Shown here: positions 45,291 to 53,326 of the stretch, one piece after another
Layout of the letters: every line of letters begins with the position of its first letter
How positions within the stretch are numbered: the first letter of the stretch is position 1
Assembly (NCBI GenBank): GCA_016703265.1
Contig: JADJCK010000009.1
Span: 1 to 64,000 of the forward strand
Direction: 5' to 3'
DNA length: 64,000 nt
From: a bacterium
GTDB taxonomy: Bacteria; Krumholzibacteriota; Krumholzibacteriia; LZORAL124-64-63
The notes under the pieces: model-generated
The model's input: the letters and a program-made list of their open reading frames with translations, nothing else
Told to the model about the DNA's origin: nothing
Database searches by the model: none
Program-made: the position numbers and the translations under genes

Positions 45291-46195
45291 GCGTGGCGCG
45301 CCAGAGTGCCGGCGAGACCCGCCAGACCGACAAGCCGCCCCCTGCGCCACCTAGAAGCGGGGCAGGGCCTCCAGACATGAGACCCAGGGCCAGTACACAA
45401 GTATCCAAGTCACACATCGAGCCAGCCCACGACATTGATCTTGAAGAACAACCCAAGTGCGATCCGGGGATCACCGCCCGGAATGATCGAAAGAACCCCG
45501 CGAGCTAACTGGAAAGGGGACCTGCATGAACACCCGTTACGAATGCCGCCTTGCTGCGGCTGCCGCCATCTGGGTCCTGGTCGGCTTGTCATTCTCAGGA
45601 TGCGATAAGGAATGCCTGGACTGTATTCCCGACGAACCGCCCCCGCGTCTGACCGAAACCGGCATTTGGGATGTCAGCAGCGAAAGGCGCGATTGCACCA
45701 CCAACGAGGTGCTGTCAACCGGATACCATGAGGACAAGATATGTCCCGATGACTCGGATTTCGGTGATCTGGATCTGTGTTCGATAACAAGGTCGGGCAA
45801 CAACTACACGCTCAACTGCACCCTTCCGGTGGTTTCCGCCGAGTGCAGCGGGACCATTCAGGTGGTCATGAACTACGCGCTCATCAACAGCAGGTCCTAC
45901 ACGGTGGATGGGACCCTAGCAATCGTAGTTGAGCCGGCCGGCTGTTCGCAGGAATGGTTCCCCGACTTCGGTCCTGATGGGTGCGCCCGTGTGCACGAAG
46001 TGCACGCCTGGCGCGAACCTGTCAGCCTGGAAATCTGCGGTCTGAAAGAGTTGCAGAAATCCGGCGGGGACACCGCCGCCTTCGATCCCTTCGTCGAGAT
46101 CAGCGCGGCGATTCATCGCCATCTTGTCGAGTACGTAAATCAGGCGGCAGGCTGACCGGCTAGGTGTGAACCCGGCGAAGCACGGGCACGGCGGC
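45219..46195 (+). repeat. Duplicated segment, copy 1 (HD fragment plus lipoprotein gene)
   Basis: Closely similar over its whole length to 50759-51734, including the non-coding stretch before the lipoprotein gene (for example AGACCGACAAGCCGCCC and CCAGGGCCAGTAC in both). The similarity to copy 2 stops inside GGGCACGGCGGC (46184-46195), after which this copy keeps a hairpin and the other does not. Confidence 0.85.
45526..46155 (+). CDS. Cysteine-rich lipoprotein (paralogue 1)
   Basis: 209 residues with a lipobox (WVLVGLSFSGC). About ten cysteines in the mature part (CDKECLDCIPDEP, RRDCTTNEVLS, LNCTLPVVSAECSG, EPAGCSQEW, LEICGL) suggest a disulfide-stabilised envelope domain. It ends AAIHRHLVEYVNQAAG. 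A paralogue at 51062 is about 80-85% similar by eye and a third, broken copy ends at 61208. Start ATG after GGAAAGGGGACC. No family recognised. Confidence 0.75.
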   Translation: MNTRYECRLAAAAAIWVLVGLSFSGCDKECLDCIPDEPPPRLTETGIWDVSSERRDCTTNEVLSTGYHEDKICPDDSDFGDLDLCSITRSGNNYTLNCTLPVVSAECSGTIQVVMNYALINSRSYTVDGTLAIVVEPAGCSQEWFPDFGPDGCARVHEVHAWREPVSLEICGLKELQKSGGDTAAFDPFVEISAAIHRHLVEYVNQAAG

Positions 46196-46219
46196 TCTCC
46201 TGCTCTCAAGGGAGCCGCC
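46190..46219 (+). terminator. Hairpin after lipoprotein paralogue 1
   Basis: GGCGGCTCTC (46190-46199) pairs with GGGAGCCGCC (46210-46219) with one mismatch, 35 bases after the stop. A decayed version is found at about 61236-61265 after the third copy. No T run. Confidence 0.45.
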
Positions 46220-46439
46220 GCGCTCGAATAGTGGAGATGCTCGGCGGCGGGAAGCGCGCTCATCGCCGCGCAGCCCTCTTGCCGGCCCCCTGGGCAGTGG
46301 ACGTCCACTGGACCGCAAGGGTGGATCAGCCAGAGACAAGTTGCGGTTTACCGGTCACACACCTCGGCGGGGGTCGACATCAAGGCCATGGTGGCCACGG
46401 CGACCAGCGGCAATTGACGACGCACACCCGGGAGGAATC

Positions 46440-48329
46440 ATGTCGAACTCGCGCCTTCACTCTATCCTAAAGGCGGCAACTGGGCCATGGCTTGCCGGCC
46501 TCGTTCTGGCGCTATACGCCGCCGGTTGCGCCAAGGGGCCGACTGAGCCCAGCCCACCAGCCCAGAACTACCCGGCCGCGGAATTGTCATCGGAGTCCAC
46601 GAATGGATACCTCGGCGTGCTGGCTCCGGATGCCGGGACCCGCGTCCATCTATTCGGGGCGCATTCGCAATCCGGACAGCGCGACACCCTTTCTTCTGTA
46701 TTCATTCAGTCACAGTCGGGAGATTCGGTAGCGCTCCACCTAGATGAATTCGAGCGCATCACCGACCTGGACGCGAACGATGGATTCTCGCTTCGCATCG
46801 AGTATCTTGACAGCGGCGAAGCGCAAGTGACCGCAGTTCAAGGTGATTCGCTTCTCACATTCTACGTGGATCGGTGGGGACATGCCGGAACGCCGTCCCG
46901 GCAGGCGGCGACAGCGGCTGCGGGTCGGGATGACGTTCCGCTTCAGTTGGCGGACTCCAGGAGCCTGATCCAGCTCAACACCACCTGCGGGGGCGCCCCC
47001 TATCCGATACGATCCGTGCGCGGGTTCTTCGTGCCCAGGACCCCTGATTATCGGCGGCACTATCCGGTCCAGGTGCGACGCACGTGCCCGGGCTGGCCGT
47101 GTGCCTCCTACGATATTCGGGTGCCAGTGATCGGGCGACTGATTGAGGCCAACCTCGCGCAGGCCTATTGCCTGCAGACAAGGCCGGCGATCTGCAATCT
47201 GATGCAGCAGGTCAACGGCAGCGACCTGGACCACAGATCGGTCGCCATGGTTGCCCTCGAGGCGCTCTGTCCGAGCAACGGCGGAAGTGCCGCCGCGTGC
47301 AGGGTCGCGCAATTCCTGGCGAGCCATCTGGGCTCGGTATGCGATATCGGGTGCGATTTTCTCTACCCGATCACCCACGACCGGTCAGATCCGGGCCCCG
47401 TGACCGGGGGCACGCTCTATCTCGAGGCCCGGCTTGGGCACCGCATCGTGGAGCCGCCATCGTACGAGGTGGAGTTCTCCGGGCTGCTGACGCAGCCGAT
47501 GGTTATCACGCTCGACGTTGGAGGGGGCGAGTACAACGATGTCGGATCGTCTGCATCGCTGGTCATCCGCGGCCACTCGATCTACGCCCAGGTCAACGGA
47601 TATCTCGCCTGCGCCCCGGAGGGCGAGACGGTTCAAATGTCGGCATCAAGGATGGGCCTTGGTGAAGAGGATCAGACGCCCATCAGGGCGACCGCGAGCT
47701 TTCTGCCGGCGGACGGTTCATTTCGGGGAAACCTCGGTCCGCTTCTGCCCTGCGAGCGGTACGCCATTGTCGTCAGACCCGTGCTTCGGGACGGGACACC
47801 GAATGGAGTGTTTCCGGCGGGTGAGTTCGACGTTCCCGCCGTGGGGGTCGGGGCAAGTGCGATGCGGCTTGGCGCAATCGTACAGGATCATGGTGCGGAT
47901 CGACTGCGCCTGTCCCCGATGGCATTCGACTTCACCACGGGCATGATCTATCTGTCGGACAGGGGGCTCTGGTGGGATGTCGGGGTGAGCGGCGAGAGAG
48001 TCGCGGGGATTGCCGGCCTGGATTGGCATTCGGACGAAACCAGCGTGATCACCGGTGAGGAAATGACCTGTTCCGATGGCGCCTCCCTGTCGATCAACCT
48101 GTCCTTTCCGGGGTCGCAGCGGGTCAACTACTGGGATGAAGAAGGGGTGTTGATAGCCAGGAGCATCCCTGGACGAGTGGAAATCCATATCGTCGACAAG
48201 CCACACACCGGATCGGTCTGCGAGGGCTCGTTCACACGGGATGCCGGGCACGGCGGCATCGGGGGGGATGGCAGGATCTTCGCGGTACCGCTGGATCTGG
48301 GGAAAGTCCGGGTCGAGTACAATCCGTAG
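46440..48329 (+). CDS. Large lipoprotein of unknown function
   Basis: 629 residues. ATG after GGAGGAATC; lipobox VLALYAAGC. The first 150 residues look like a beta domain (VHLFGAHSQSGQRDTLSSVF, SVALHLDEFERITDLD). A cysteine-rich middle (TTCGGAPYPIRSVRGFF, RRTCPGWPCASYDIRVP, RPAICNLMQQVNGSD, GSVCDIGCDFLYP) and a C-terminal beta-rich half follow. No catalytic motif or family recognised. Its last 25 codons (GHGGIGGDGRIFAVPLDLGK) recur as a detached fragment at 51723, so this gene once had a paralogue nearby. Confidence 0.75.
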   Translation: MSNSRLHSILKAATGPWLAGLVLALYAAGCAKGPTEPSPPAQNYPAAELSSESTNGYLGVLAPDAGTRVHLFGAHSQSGQRDTLSSVFIQSQSGDSVALHLDEFERITDLDANDGFSLRIEYLDSGEAQVTAVQGDSLLTFYVDRWGHAGTPSRQAATAAAGRDDVPLQLADSRSLIQLNTTCGGAPYPIRSVRGFFVPRTPDYRRHYPVQVRRTCPGWPCASYDIRVPVIGRLIEANLAQAYCLQTRPAICNLMQQVNGSDLDHRSVAMVALEALCPSNGGSAAACRVAQFLASHLGSVCDIGCDFLYPITHDRSDPGPVTGGTLYLEARLGHRIVEPPSYEVEFSGLLTQPMVITLDVGGGEYNDVGSSASLVIRGHSIYAQVNGYLACAPEGETVQMSASRMGLGEEDQTPIRATASFLPADGSFRGNLGPLLPCERYAIVVRPVLRDGTPNGVFPAGEFDVPAVGVGASAMRLGAIVQDHGADRLRLSPMAFDFTTGMIYLSDRGLWWDVGVSGERVAGIAGLDWHSDETSVITGEEMTCSDGASLSINLSFPGSQRVNYWDEEGVLIARSIPGRVEIHIVDKPHTGSVCEGSFTRDAGHGGIGGDGRIFAVPLDLGKVRVEYNP

Positions 48330-48967
48330 GCACCATTATCGCGAGGTTCCGTACCACTGGACCGGCGCGTCTGTTTGAGGCCGCTTGGAGACTAGGGAGT
48401 GGGCCGCGGCCGTGGCCCCGGTCACGACCCACTCCAGCCACAGACAGCTTGTTGGCCACTTTGCGCGGGTCTCCGCCTGATGCGCGCCGGCGACGTGTGC
48501 CGGAGACCGGATGGGCATGCACGTGAATGACAGACAACGGCAAACACCGCGACGCGATCGTTGTGCTGTTGGGCCCCAGCGCCCAGACGCACGATCTCAG
48601 AGCGCGGCGCCTCCGGACGGAGCACGGCCATGCGGCACGGCATCGCTGCGCTGACGCAACCCGCTTGTATCAAGGGGCTTCGTTGTCGAAGCGTCCTGCC
48701 TCGTTCGCCCCCTTGACTGCCGTGACCATCAAGGGGAAAAGAAAAGGCCGCCTTCCCGAGGAAGTTGGCCCTGGGGTTCAGCTCAGGCCAGGTGGGAGAT
48801 CTTGGGTGGCTGCCCGTGAGAGTTGGGGCGGGACCGGACCGCCCTCTTTAGACGCCCCGGCCCCGGCTGTGCGGCCTCGCCGCGGCGGTTTGGTAGGCAT
48901 CTTCCCCGGTGGCCGATCGGTCCGATCCCTTGCCGGATCGAATTAATGGGAGGCACAACAGTTCGGC
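48330..48967. other. Gap without a convincing gene
   Basis: About 640 bases. Open frames on both strands are short and of no protein-like composition. A few GC-rich partial inverted repeats are present, none with a T run. I see nothing to name. Confidence 0.5.
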
Positions 48968-49840
48968 TCACTTCTTTCCCGGTGCCTGGAAGGGAGACGC
49001 CTTCGCCTTTCCAAAGTCATTCGGAAAGATGCCGTTCGGACTAAAGGGGGCGTAGGTCTGCAACGACTCCTCCAGGACCAGTTTGCCAAGACCCAGACCC
49101 AGATCGGAACTTACGAGCTTCGTGAGTCTTCCGTCTTCGCTCGCGTCGAACACGACTTGAACTAGCGGGTATGTCATGCCCGCCAGTTGATCCGCGGGAA
49201 TGACCATTGCGAGCATCCCGAGGGCGAGGAGGCCCTGCATTCCATTCGGCGCGTCTTCGTCCTCTCCCGAAACATCAGTAGCAAGAAGTTGGATCTTCTC
49301 GCTCATCGTGAAACGCAACTCTTTGACCGTTCCGTCGAGCAGAAGGCCTCGCTCCACCAGGCTCCGCTCGAGTTGTTCCGACGCTTCGGCATCGACCGCC
49401 TCCGCGACAAAACCCACGGTTGCGAATTGCGGGCCGCCATCGTACCCCACTTCCGAGTAGAGAACCGACCCAAAATCCGTGTTCTGCAGCAGGATCAATT
49501 GTGTAAACGCAGTGATGCGAAAACAATTGGGATGATCTGAATCGGGCTCGACCACTGGCGTAACGGGAATTCGAAAACGAATTCTGCGACCCACGAAGTC
49601 CCTGCGTTCGGCCCAAGTGTTGGCGACCGCGCAGGCAGTCTGAGTCCACGAGCCATCGGATGCGGCTCTGGCATTGGCGGGAAGCGCCTTCAGGATCTGC
49701 TCCATGAACTGCGGGTCTTCGTACCAGTGAATCAGCGACTTGTCCGTTTCCTCATCGTTCCCCTGCGCGAGTGCAGGGGAACTCGAAACGGAGCCGGAAG
49801 TAAGAACAAGAAGAAGCAGTTCAATCAGAATTGTGCGCAC
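48968..49840 (-). CDS. Exported protein of unknown function
   Basis: 290 residues from a GTG at 49840 preceded by GGAGGAAGCCTC. Signal peptide (IELLLLVLTSGSVSSSPALA). The mature part contains DPQFMEQILKALPANARAAS, RIRFRIPVTPVVEPD and a helical block NGMQGLLALGMLAMVIPADQ that could be a membrane-associated helix. No family recognised. It is isolated and points toward the non-coding gap. Confidence 0.7.
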   Translation of the reverse strand: MRTILIELLLLVLTSGSVSSSPALAQGNDEETDKSLIHWYEDPQFMEQILKALPANARAASDGSWTQTACAVANTWAERRDFVGRRIRFRIPVTPVVEPDSDHPNCFRITAFTQLILLQNTDFGSVLYSEVGYDGGPQFATVGFVAEAVDAEASEQLERSLVERGLLLDGTVKELRFTMSEKIQLLATDVSGEDEDAPNGMQGLLALGMLAMVIPADQLAGMTYPLVQVVFDASEDGRLTKLVSSDLGLGLGKLVLEESLQTYAPFSPNGIFPNDFGKAKASPFQAPGKK

Positions 49841-49997
49841 GAGGCTTCCTCCCTGCCGAATGATCCACTATCGTGAAGTTCGAATGACGCGAGTATCGAG
49901 TGCACCCCGCTACACTTTCCAGCTGCGCACCATCCGATCAGGTTGTTTCTGGACATACAAAGCCAAGACACTCCACACAACTCGGCGGCCAGCACGC

Positions 49998-50189
49998 TCA
50001 TGGCTTCTCTTCCCCGAGTTGCCGAGAGATTCGGTCACGAAGCGCTAGGGCGTGGGCCCCCAGGCCAAGCCAATGCAAACCGTTGACAAGCCCAATGATG
50101 TCCACCCAGCCAATTGCCACTAAGGCCATCCAGCCACCGGAACTTCCGGCAGCCAACGCGAGACCGGTGCCGCAAACCACAATTGGGAT
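49998..50189 (-). pseudogene. C-terminal remnant of a membrane protein cut by IS3
   Basis: Directly abutting the IS3 end at 50190, the minus strand reads VVCGTGLALAAGSSGG, WMALVAIGWVDIIGLVNGLH and HALALRDRISRQLGEEKP, then TGA. Two hydrophobic segments and a charged tail indicate the end of a small membrane protein. Everything upstream is replaced by the insertion. Confidence 0.55.
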
Positions 50190-50758
50190 TGACCTGCCCC
50201 CAGTGATTGTACCACGTCCATCGTTAGGCGACTCGCCCCAATGGGGGCAACCTGACGGCCTCCGGGGCTGGCGGCCGGTAGCCCAGGGAACTGTGCGGTC
50301 GGACTTGATTGTAGTGCCGCCGCCACTGCTCCACCAAGACCTTTGCCTCAAGCACCGTGTAAGAGATCTCTCCATTCAGCAGCTCGTCCCGCGGCTTCCC
50401 GTTGAAGCTCTCGATATACCCGTTCTCCCACGGGCTGCCGGGTTCGATGTACAGCGTGTCCACGTGCAGCATGCCCAGGAACTTCCGGACTTCCTTCGCC
50501 GTCATCTCGGAGCCGTTGTCTGACCGGATGTGCTCCGACACGCCGTGCTCATGGAACAGCCGGGCGAACGTCGCAATCACGTTCCTCGAGTTCAGCCGTC
50601 GGCCGACCTCGACCGCCAGGCATTCCCGGCTGTACTCGTCCAGCACCGTCATCACCCGCAGAGCCCGGCCGTCCTGCGTCCGCTCGTGCACGAAGTCGTA
50701 CGTCCACACATGGTTCCGGTGCTCCGGTCGCAGCCGGTTGCACTAACCGTCGTTCAAC
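50190..50758 (-). mobile_element. IS3-family insertion sequence, 3' fragment
   Basis: Starts at a terminal repeat TGACCTGCCCCCAGTGATTG (50190) and contains the second half of orfB. The 5' half, orfA and the other end are missing. The break is at about 50758, inside GTTGAACGACGG, next to the HD fragment at 50759. Related remnants lie at 57772-58152 and 58153-58278. Confidence 0.85.
50224..50709 (-). pseudogene. IS3-family transposase OrfB, C-terminal half
   Basis: 161 residues of the rve integrase core: WTYDFVHERTQDGRALRVMT, D in DEYSRECLAVEV and SDNGSEM, E in WENGYIESFNGKPRDEL, ending YNQVRPHSSLGYRPPAPEA. The first catalytic D (TYDF) to the final E are present, but the N-terminal helix-turn-helix is missing because the element is truncated, so it is unlikely to work. 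Confidence 0.9.
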
Positions 50759-50815
50759 GGCGGTGTCTGTGTCTTCCGCGATATCATAAAGGTAGGCGAT
50801 GACCTGAGCGATCCT
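50759..50815 (-). pseudogene. Degenerate HD-hydrolase fragment (copy 3)
   Basis: Only about 20 codons remain: RIAQVIAYLYDIAEDTDTAV. It shares the YD change and the abrupt upstream junction with copy 2 at 44886, and it is cut on the other side by the IS3 fragment. Confidence 0.65.
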
Positions 50816-51061
50816 GCTAGTCCGTGAGCGCGGCGTGCCAGAATGCCAGCTAGACCCGCCAGACCGACAAGCCGCCCTCTGCGCCACCTGGAAGCGGGGC
50901 AGGGTCTCCAGACATGAGACCCAGGGCCAGTACTCAAAAGTCCAAGTCACACATCGAGCCAGCTCACGACATCGATCTCGAAGAACAACCCAAGCGCGAT
51001 CCGGGGATCGCCGCCCGGAATGACCGAAAGAACCCGCGAGCCCACTGGAACGGGGAACCGC

Positions 51062-51694
51062 ATGAACACACGTTACAAAGGTCGCCTTGCAGCGGCTGCT
51101 GGCATCTGTGTCTTGGTCGGCCTATCATTCTCCGGCTGTGGCGGTGAATGCGAGACCTGTCCCCCGCCCCCGCCTCCGTCCGTGCGTCTGACCGGAGTCG
51201 GCATCTGGGACGTCAAAGGGGAAAGGAGCGATTGCACCACAAACGAAGTGCTGTCAACCGGATACCAGGAGGAGAAGGTATGTCCCGATGACTCAGATTA
51301 CGATGTTCTGGGTCTGTGTTCGATATCAGGGTCGGGCAACAACTACACGCTCAACTGCACCATTCCGGTGGTTTCCGCCCAGTGCAGCGGGACCATTCAG
51401 GCGGTCATGAACTTCGCGCCCATCAACAGCAGATCCTACACGGTGGATGGAACCATAACAATCGTCGTTGAACCGGCCGGCTGTTTGCAGGAATGGCTCG
51501 CCGACTTCGGTGCTGATGGGTGCGCCCGCGTGCACGAAGTGCACACCTGGCGCGAATCTGTCAGCCCGGAAATCTGCGGGCTGGAAGAGTTCCAGAAATC
51601 CGGCGGGGACGCCGCCGCCTTCGACCCCTTCGTCGAGATCAGCGCGGCGATTCATCGCCATCTTGTCGAGTACGTAAATCAGACGGCAGGCTGA
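51062..51694 (+). CDS. Cysteine-rich lipoprotein (paralogue 2)
   Basis: 210 residues; lipobox CVLVGLSFSGC. Same cysteine pattern as the paralogue at 45526 (GGECETCPPPPPP, RSDCTTNEVLSTGY, LNCTIPVVSAQCSG, EPAGCLQEW) and the same ending (AAIHRHLVEYVNQTAG). The segment just after the lipid anchor differs most (a proline run replaces DCIPDEPP), as often seen in surface-exposed linkers. Intact and probably functional. ATG after GGAACGGGGAACC. Confidence 0.75.
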   Translation: MNTRYKGRLAAAAGICVLVGLSFSGCGGECETCPPPPPPSVRLTGVGIWDVKGERSDCTTNEVLSTGYQEEKVCPDDSDYDVLGLCSISGSGNNYTLNCTIPVVSAQCSGTIQAVMNFAPINSRSYTVDGTITIVVEPAGCLQEWLADFGADGCARVHEVHTWRESVSPEICGLEEFQKSGGDAAAFDPFVEISAAIHRHLVEYVNQTAG

Positions 51695-51722
51695 CCGGTC
51701 GGGTGTGAACCCGGCGAAGCAC

Positions 51723-51805
51723 GGGCACGGCGGCATTGGCAGGAATGGAAGGATCTTCGCGGTGCCGCGGGACCCAGGGAACGTTCGGATCGAATCCGAA
51801 CAGCG
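51723..51805 (+). pseudogene. Detached 3' end of a 46440-type lipoprotein gene
   Basis: Reads HGGIGRNGRIFAVPRDPGNV and matches the last 25 codons of the gene ending at 48329. It begins exactly at the shared GGGCACGGCGGC, so it was joined to the lipoprotein copy by recombination in that 12-bp stretch. Confidence 0.65.
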
Positions 51806-51971
51806 AACACGGGCTTCCCGGGGCTCCGCGCCACCTGTCCGGCGCATTTGGTTGAGCCCACGAGATCTTGGCAAGAGCAGTCCCCGGCGTACCGGCTCAA
51901 CATGAGGCTACGGACAGCCTCGTCAACTATCGACCTGAACGGTCGCGCAGGATGGATCAGGGGGACCCGCG

Positions 51972-52439
51972 TTGTTTGCGCCAAACCAAACTCCAGAGAA
52001 GCATACGGCAGGCAATACCGGCAGGCTTGTGCTGGCCTGCATCTGCATCATCACCGCCGCGGGTGGTTGCGCAAGCTACCAACCGGCCACCATCAGGGGG
52101 CTGGGTGATGAGGGCGCGTCCAGACGCGGCGCGAGTGGCGCTCAGAGCGAAGAGATTGCTGTGACATTGATCAGTGCCGACATCGGTGACATGGTCCGTG
52201 TGACCCTGCTGTCACACAGGCGGATAAGCGGCCGGATCGAAGAACTAACAGACAAGGAAATGGTTCTGATCATTGCGGACGGCGGCGGCCACAACCGGGT
52301 CATTGCGCGCGTCTCTGAAATAGACAGGCTGGAGGTTCGTTCGTCATCGCGCGCCCTGGAAGCAGGCGTCGCTACGGCTACCATTGTGGCAGCGTCCATG
52401 GCTCTTGTGATGGTGTCTGTGCTTTCGACGCTGCGGTGA
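51972..52439 (+). CDS. Small lipoprotein with an SH3-like domain
   Basis: About 155 residues from a TTG; a GTG at 52029 would leave almost no n-region. Lipobox CIITAAGGC. The middle (GDMVRVTLLSHRRISGRIEE ... RVIARVSEIDRLEVR) has the strand pattern of a small beta barrel of the SH3/LSM type, and a C-terminal hydrophobic helix (ATIVAASMALVMVSVLS) follows. Lipoproteins of this shape occur widely without known function. Isolated. Confidence 0.55.
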   Translation: MFAPNQTPEKHTAGNTGRLVLACICIITAAGGCASYQPATIRGLGDEGASRRGASGAQSEEIAVTLISADIGDMVRVTLLSHRRISGRIEELTDKEMVLIIADGGGHNRVIARVSEIDRLEVRSSSRALEAGVATATIVAASMALVMVSVLSTLR

Positions 52440-52783
52440 GGCCCCAATCTCCAGACGGAAGATTGCCGACAGGGCGACGTTTTCGGGCGGACAGATTGGG
52501 CTATTCAGGCTGAGCGAGAGACGTAGTGGCCGCCGGGCCGAGTGGCACGACGCGGACATTGCGCCCTTTCGACGAGCGCCCGTGGCGTATGTCGCCGACC
52601 AAGCGGAGTCCTGGCATCCGTTCCAGTCGCCAGCAATCGACTTGTTCGTGCGGAATCAATCTGATATCGTGCGAGCAGGCGACAGATTCAGACGTTTCAT
52701 GCGTCTTCGGGTAGCATGCGCCAGAGCGCCATGCCCGCGGCAAAACCATCGCACCGGTCGGCGGGATCGCCGGGAGGTTGTTA
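52440..52783. other. Upstream region of the sigma/anti-sigma operon
   Basis: 344 bases with no gene. It must hold the promoter of the sigma factor gene. The ribosome site GGGAGG lies at 52771-52776; I could not pick out an unambiguous -35/-10 pair. Confidence 0.4.
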
Positions 52784-53326
52784 ATGAACTCAACGGAAGA
52801 CCTTGGCCACCATGACTGGGATCAGGCGCGCGGATTCCTGTCGCGGCGGCTGTCGCGGAAGCTCTTCCGGGCGGATCAAGCCACTTTGGATGATCTGACG
52901 CAGGAGGCGCTCGTTCGGCTAGTGCGCGCCGCGCGCCGCGAAACCGTACTCAATTTTGAGGGCCTGATGGAGACCATCGCCGAGCGCACGCTGGTCGACT
53001 ACCTGCGCAGCCGGCGGGCGTGGCAGAAAGACCCCACCATCGATCCCAATGAATACCCGGAACACCCGGGACTCGCGGCCCTGCCTGCCGACGATTTGAC
53101 CCCTTCCCTCGAGCGATTCCAATTTGCCGTGCTGGAGTTCTTTCAGGAACACAGCTCGGGCTGCCTGGATCTGGCCCACCACTATTTTCTGGAACGAAAC
53201 TGGCTCGAAGTGGCACGCAAACAAGAGCGACCGCACACAGCCATCCGCCAACAGTGGAGCCGCTGTGTCGCTCTGCTGCGGAAGAGTGCGGGCAAGGGCG
53301 CCGGCTGGAGTTGGGAGTGGGCATGA
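52784..53326 (+). CDS. ECF-type RNA polymerase sigma factor
   Basis: 180 residues. Region 2: ATLDDLTQEALVRLVRAAR and ERTLVDYLRSRRAWQKD (promoter -10 contact and DNA melting). Region 4: FLERNWLEVARKQERPHTAI followed by QWSRCVALLRK, the -35-binding helix-turn-helix. Region 3 is absent, as in ECF factors. ATG after GGGAGGTTGTTA. Its TGA overlaps the start of the next gene (ATGA), the classic sigma/anti-sigma arrangement. It would be released when the anti-sigma factor is inactivated. Confidence 0.85.
   Translation: MNSTEDLGHHDWDQARGFLSRRLSRKLFRADQATLDDLTQEALVRLVRAARRETVLNFEGLMETIAERTLVDYLRSRRAWQKDPTIDPNEYPEHPGLAALPADDLTPSLERFQFAVLEFFQEHSSGCLDLAHHYFLERNWLEVARKQERPHTAIRQQWSRCVALLRKSAGKGAGWSWEWA

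Larger units (their letters stand above)
50759..51734 (+). repeat. Duplicated segment, copy 2
   Basis: Counterpart of 45219-46195: HD fragment, non-coding stretch and lipoprotein gene in the same order and spacing. The IS3 fragment has removed its left part. Its right end changes partner inside GGGCACGGCGGC (51723-51734). Confidence 0.85.
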
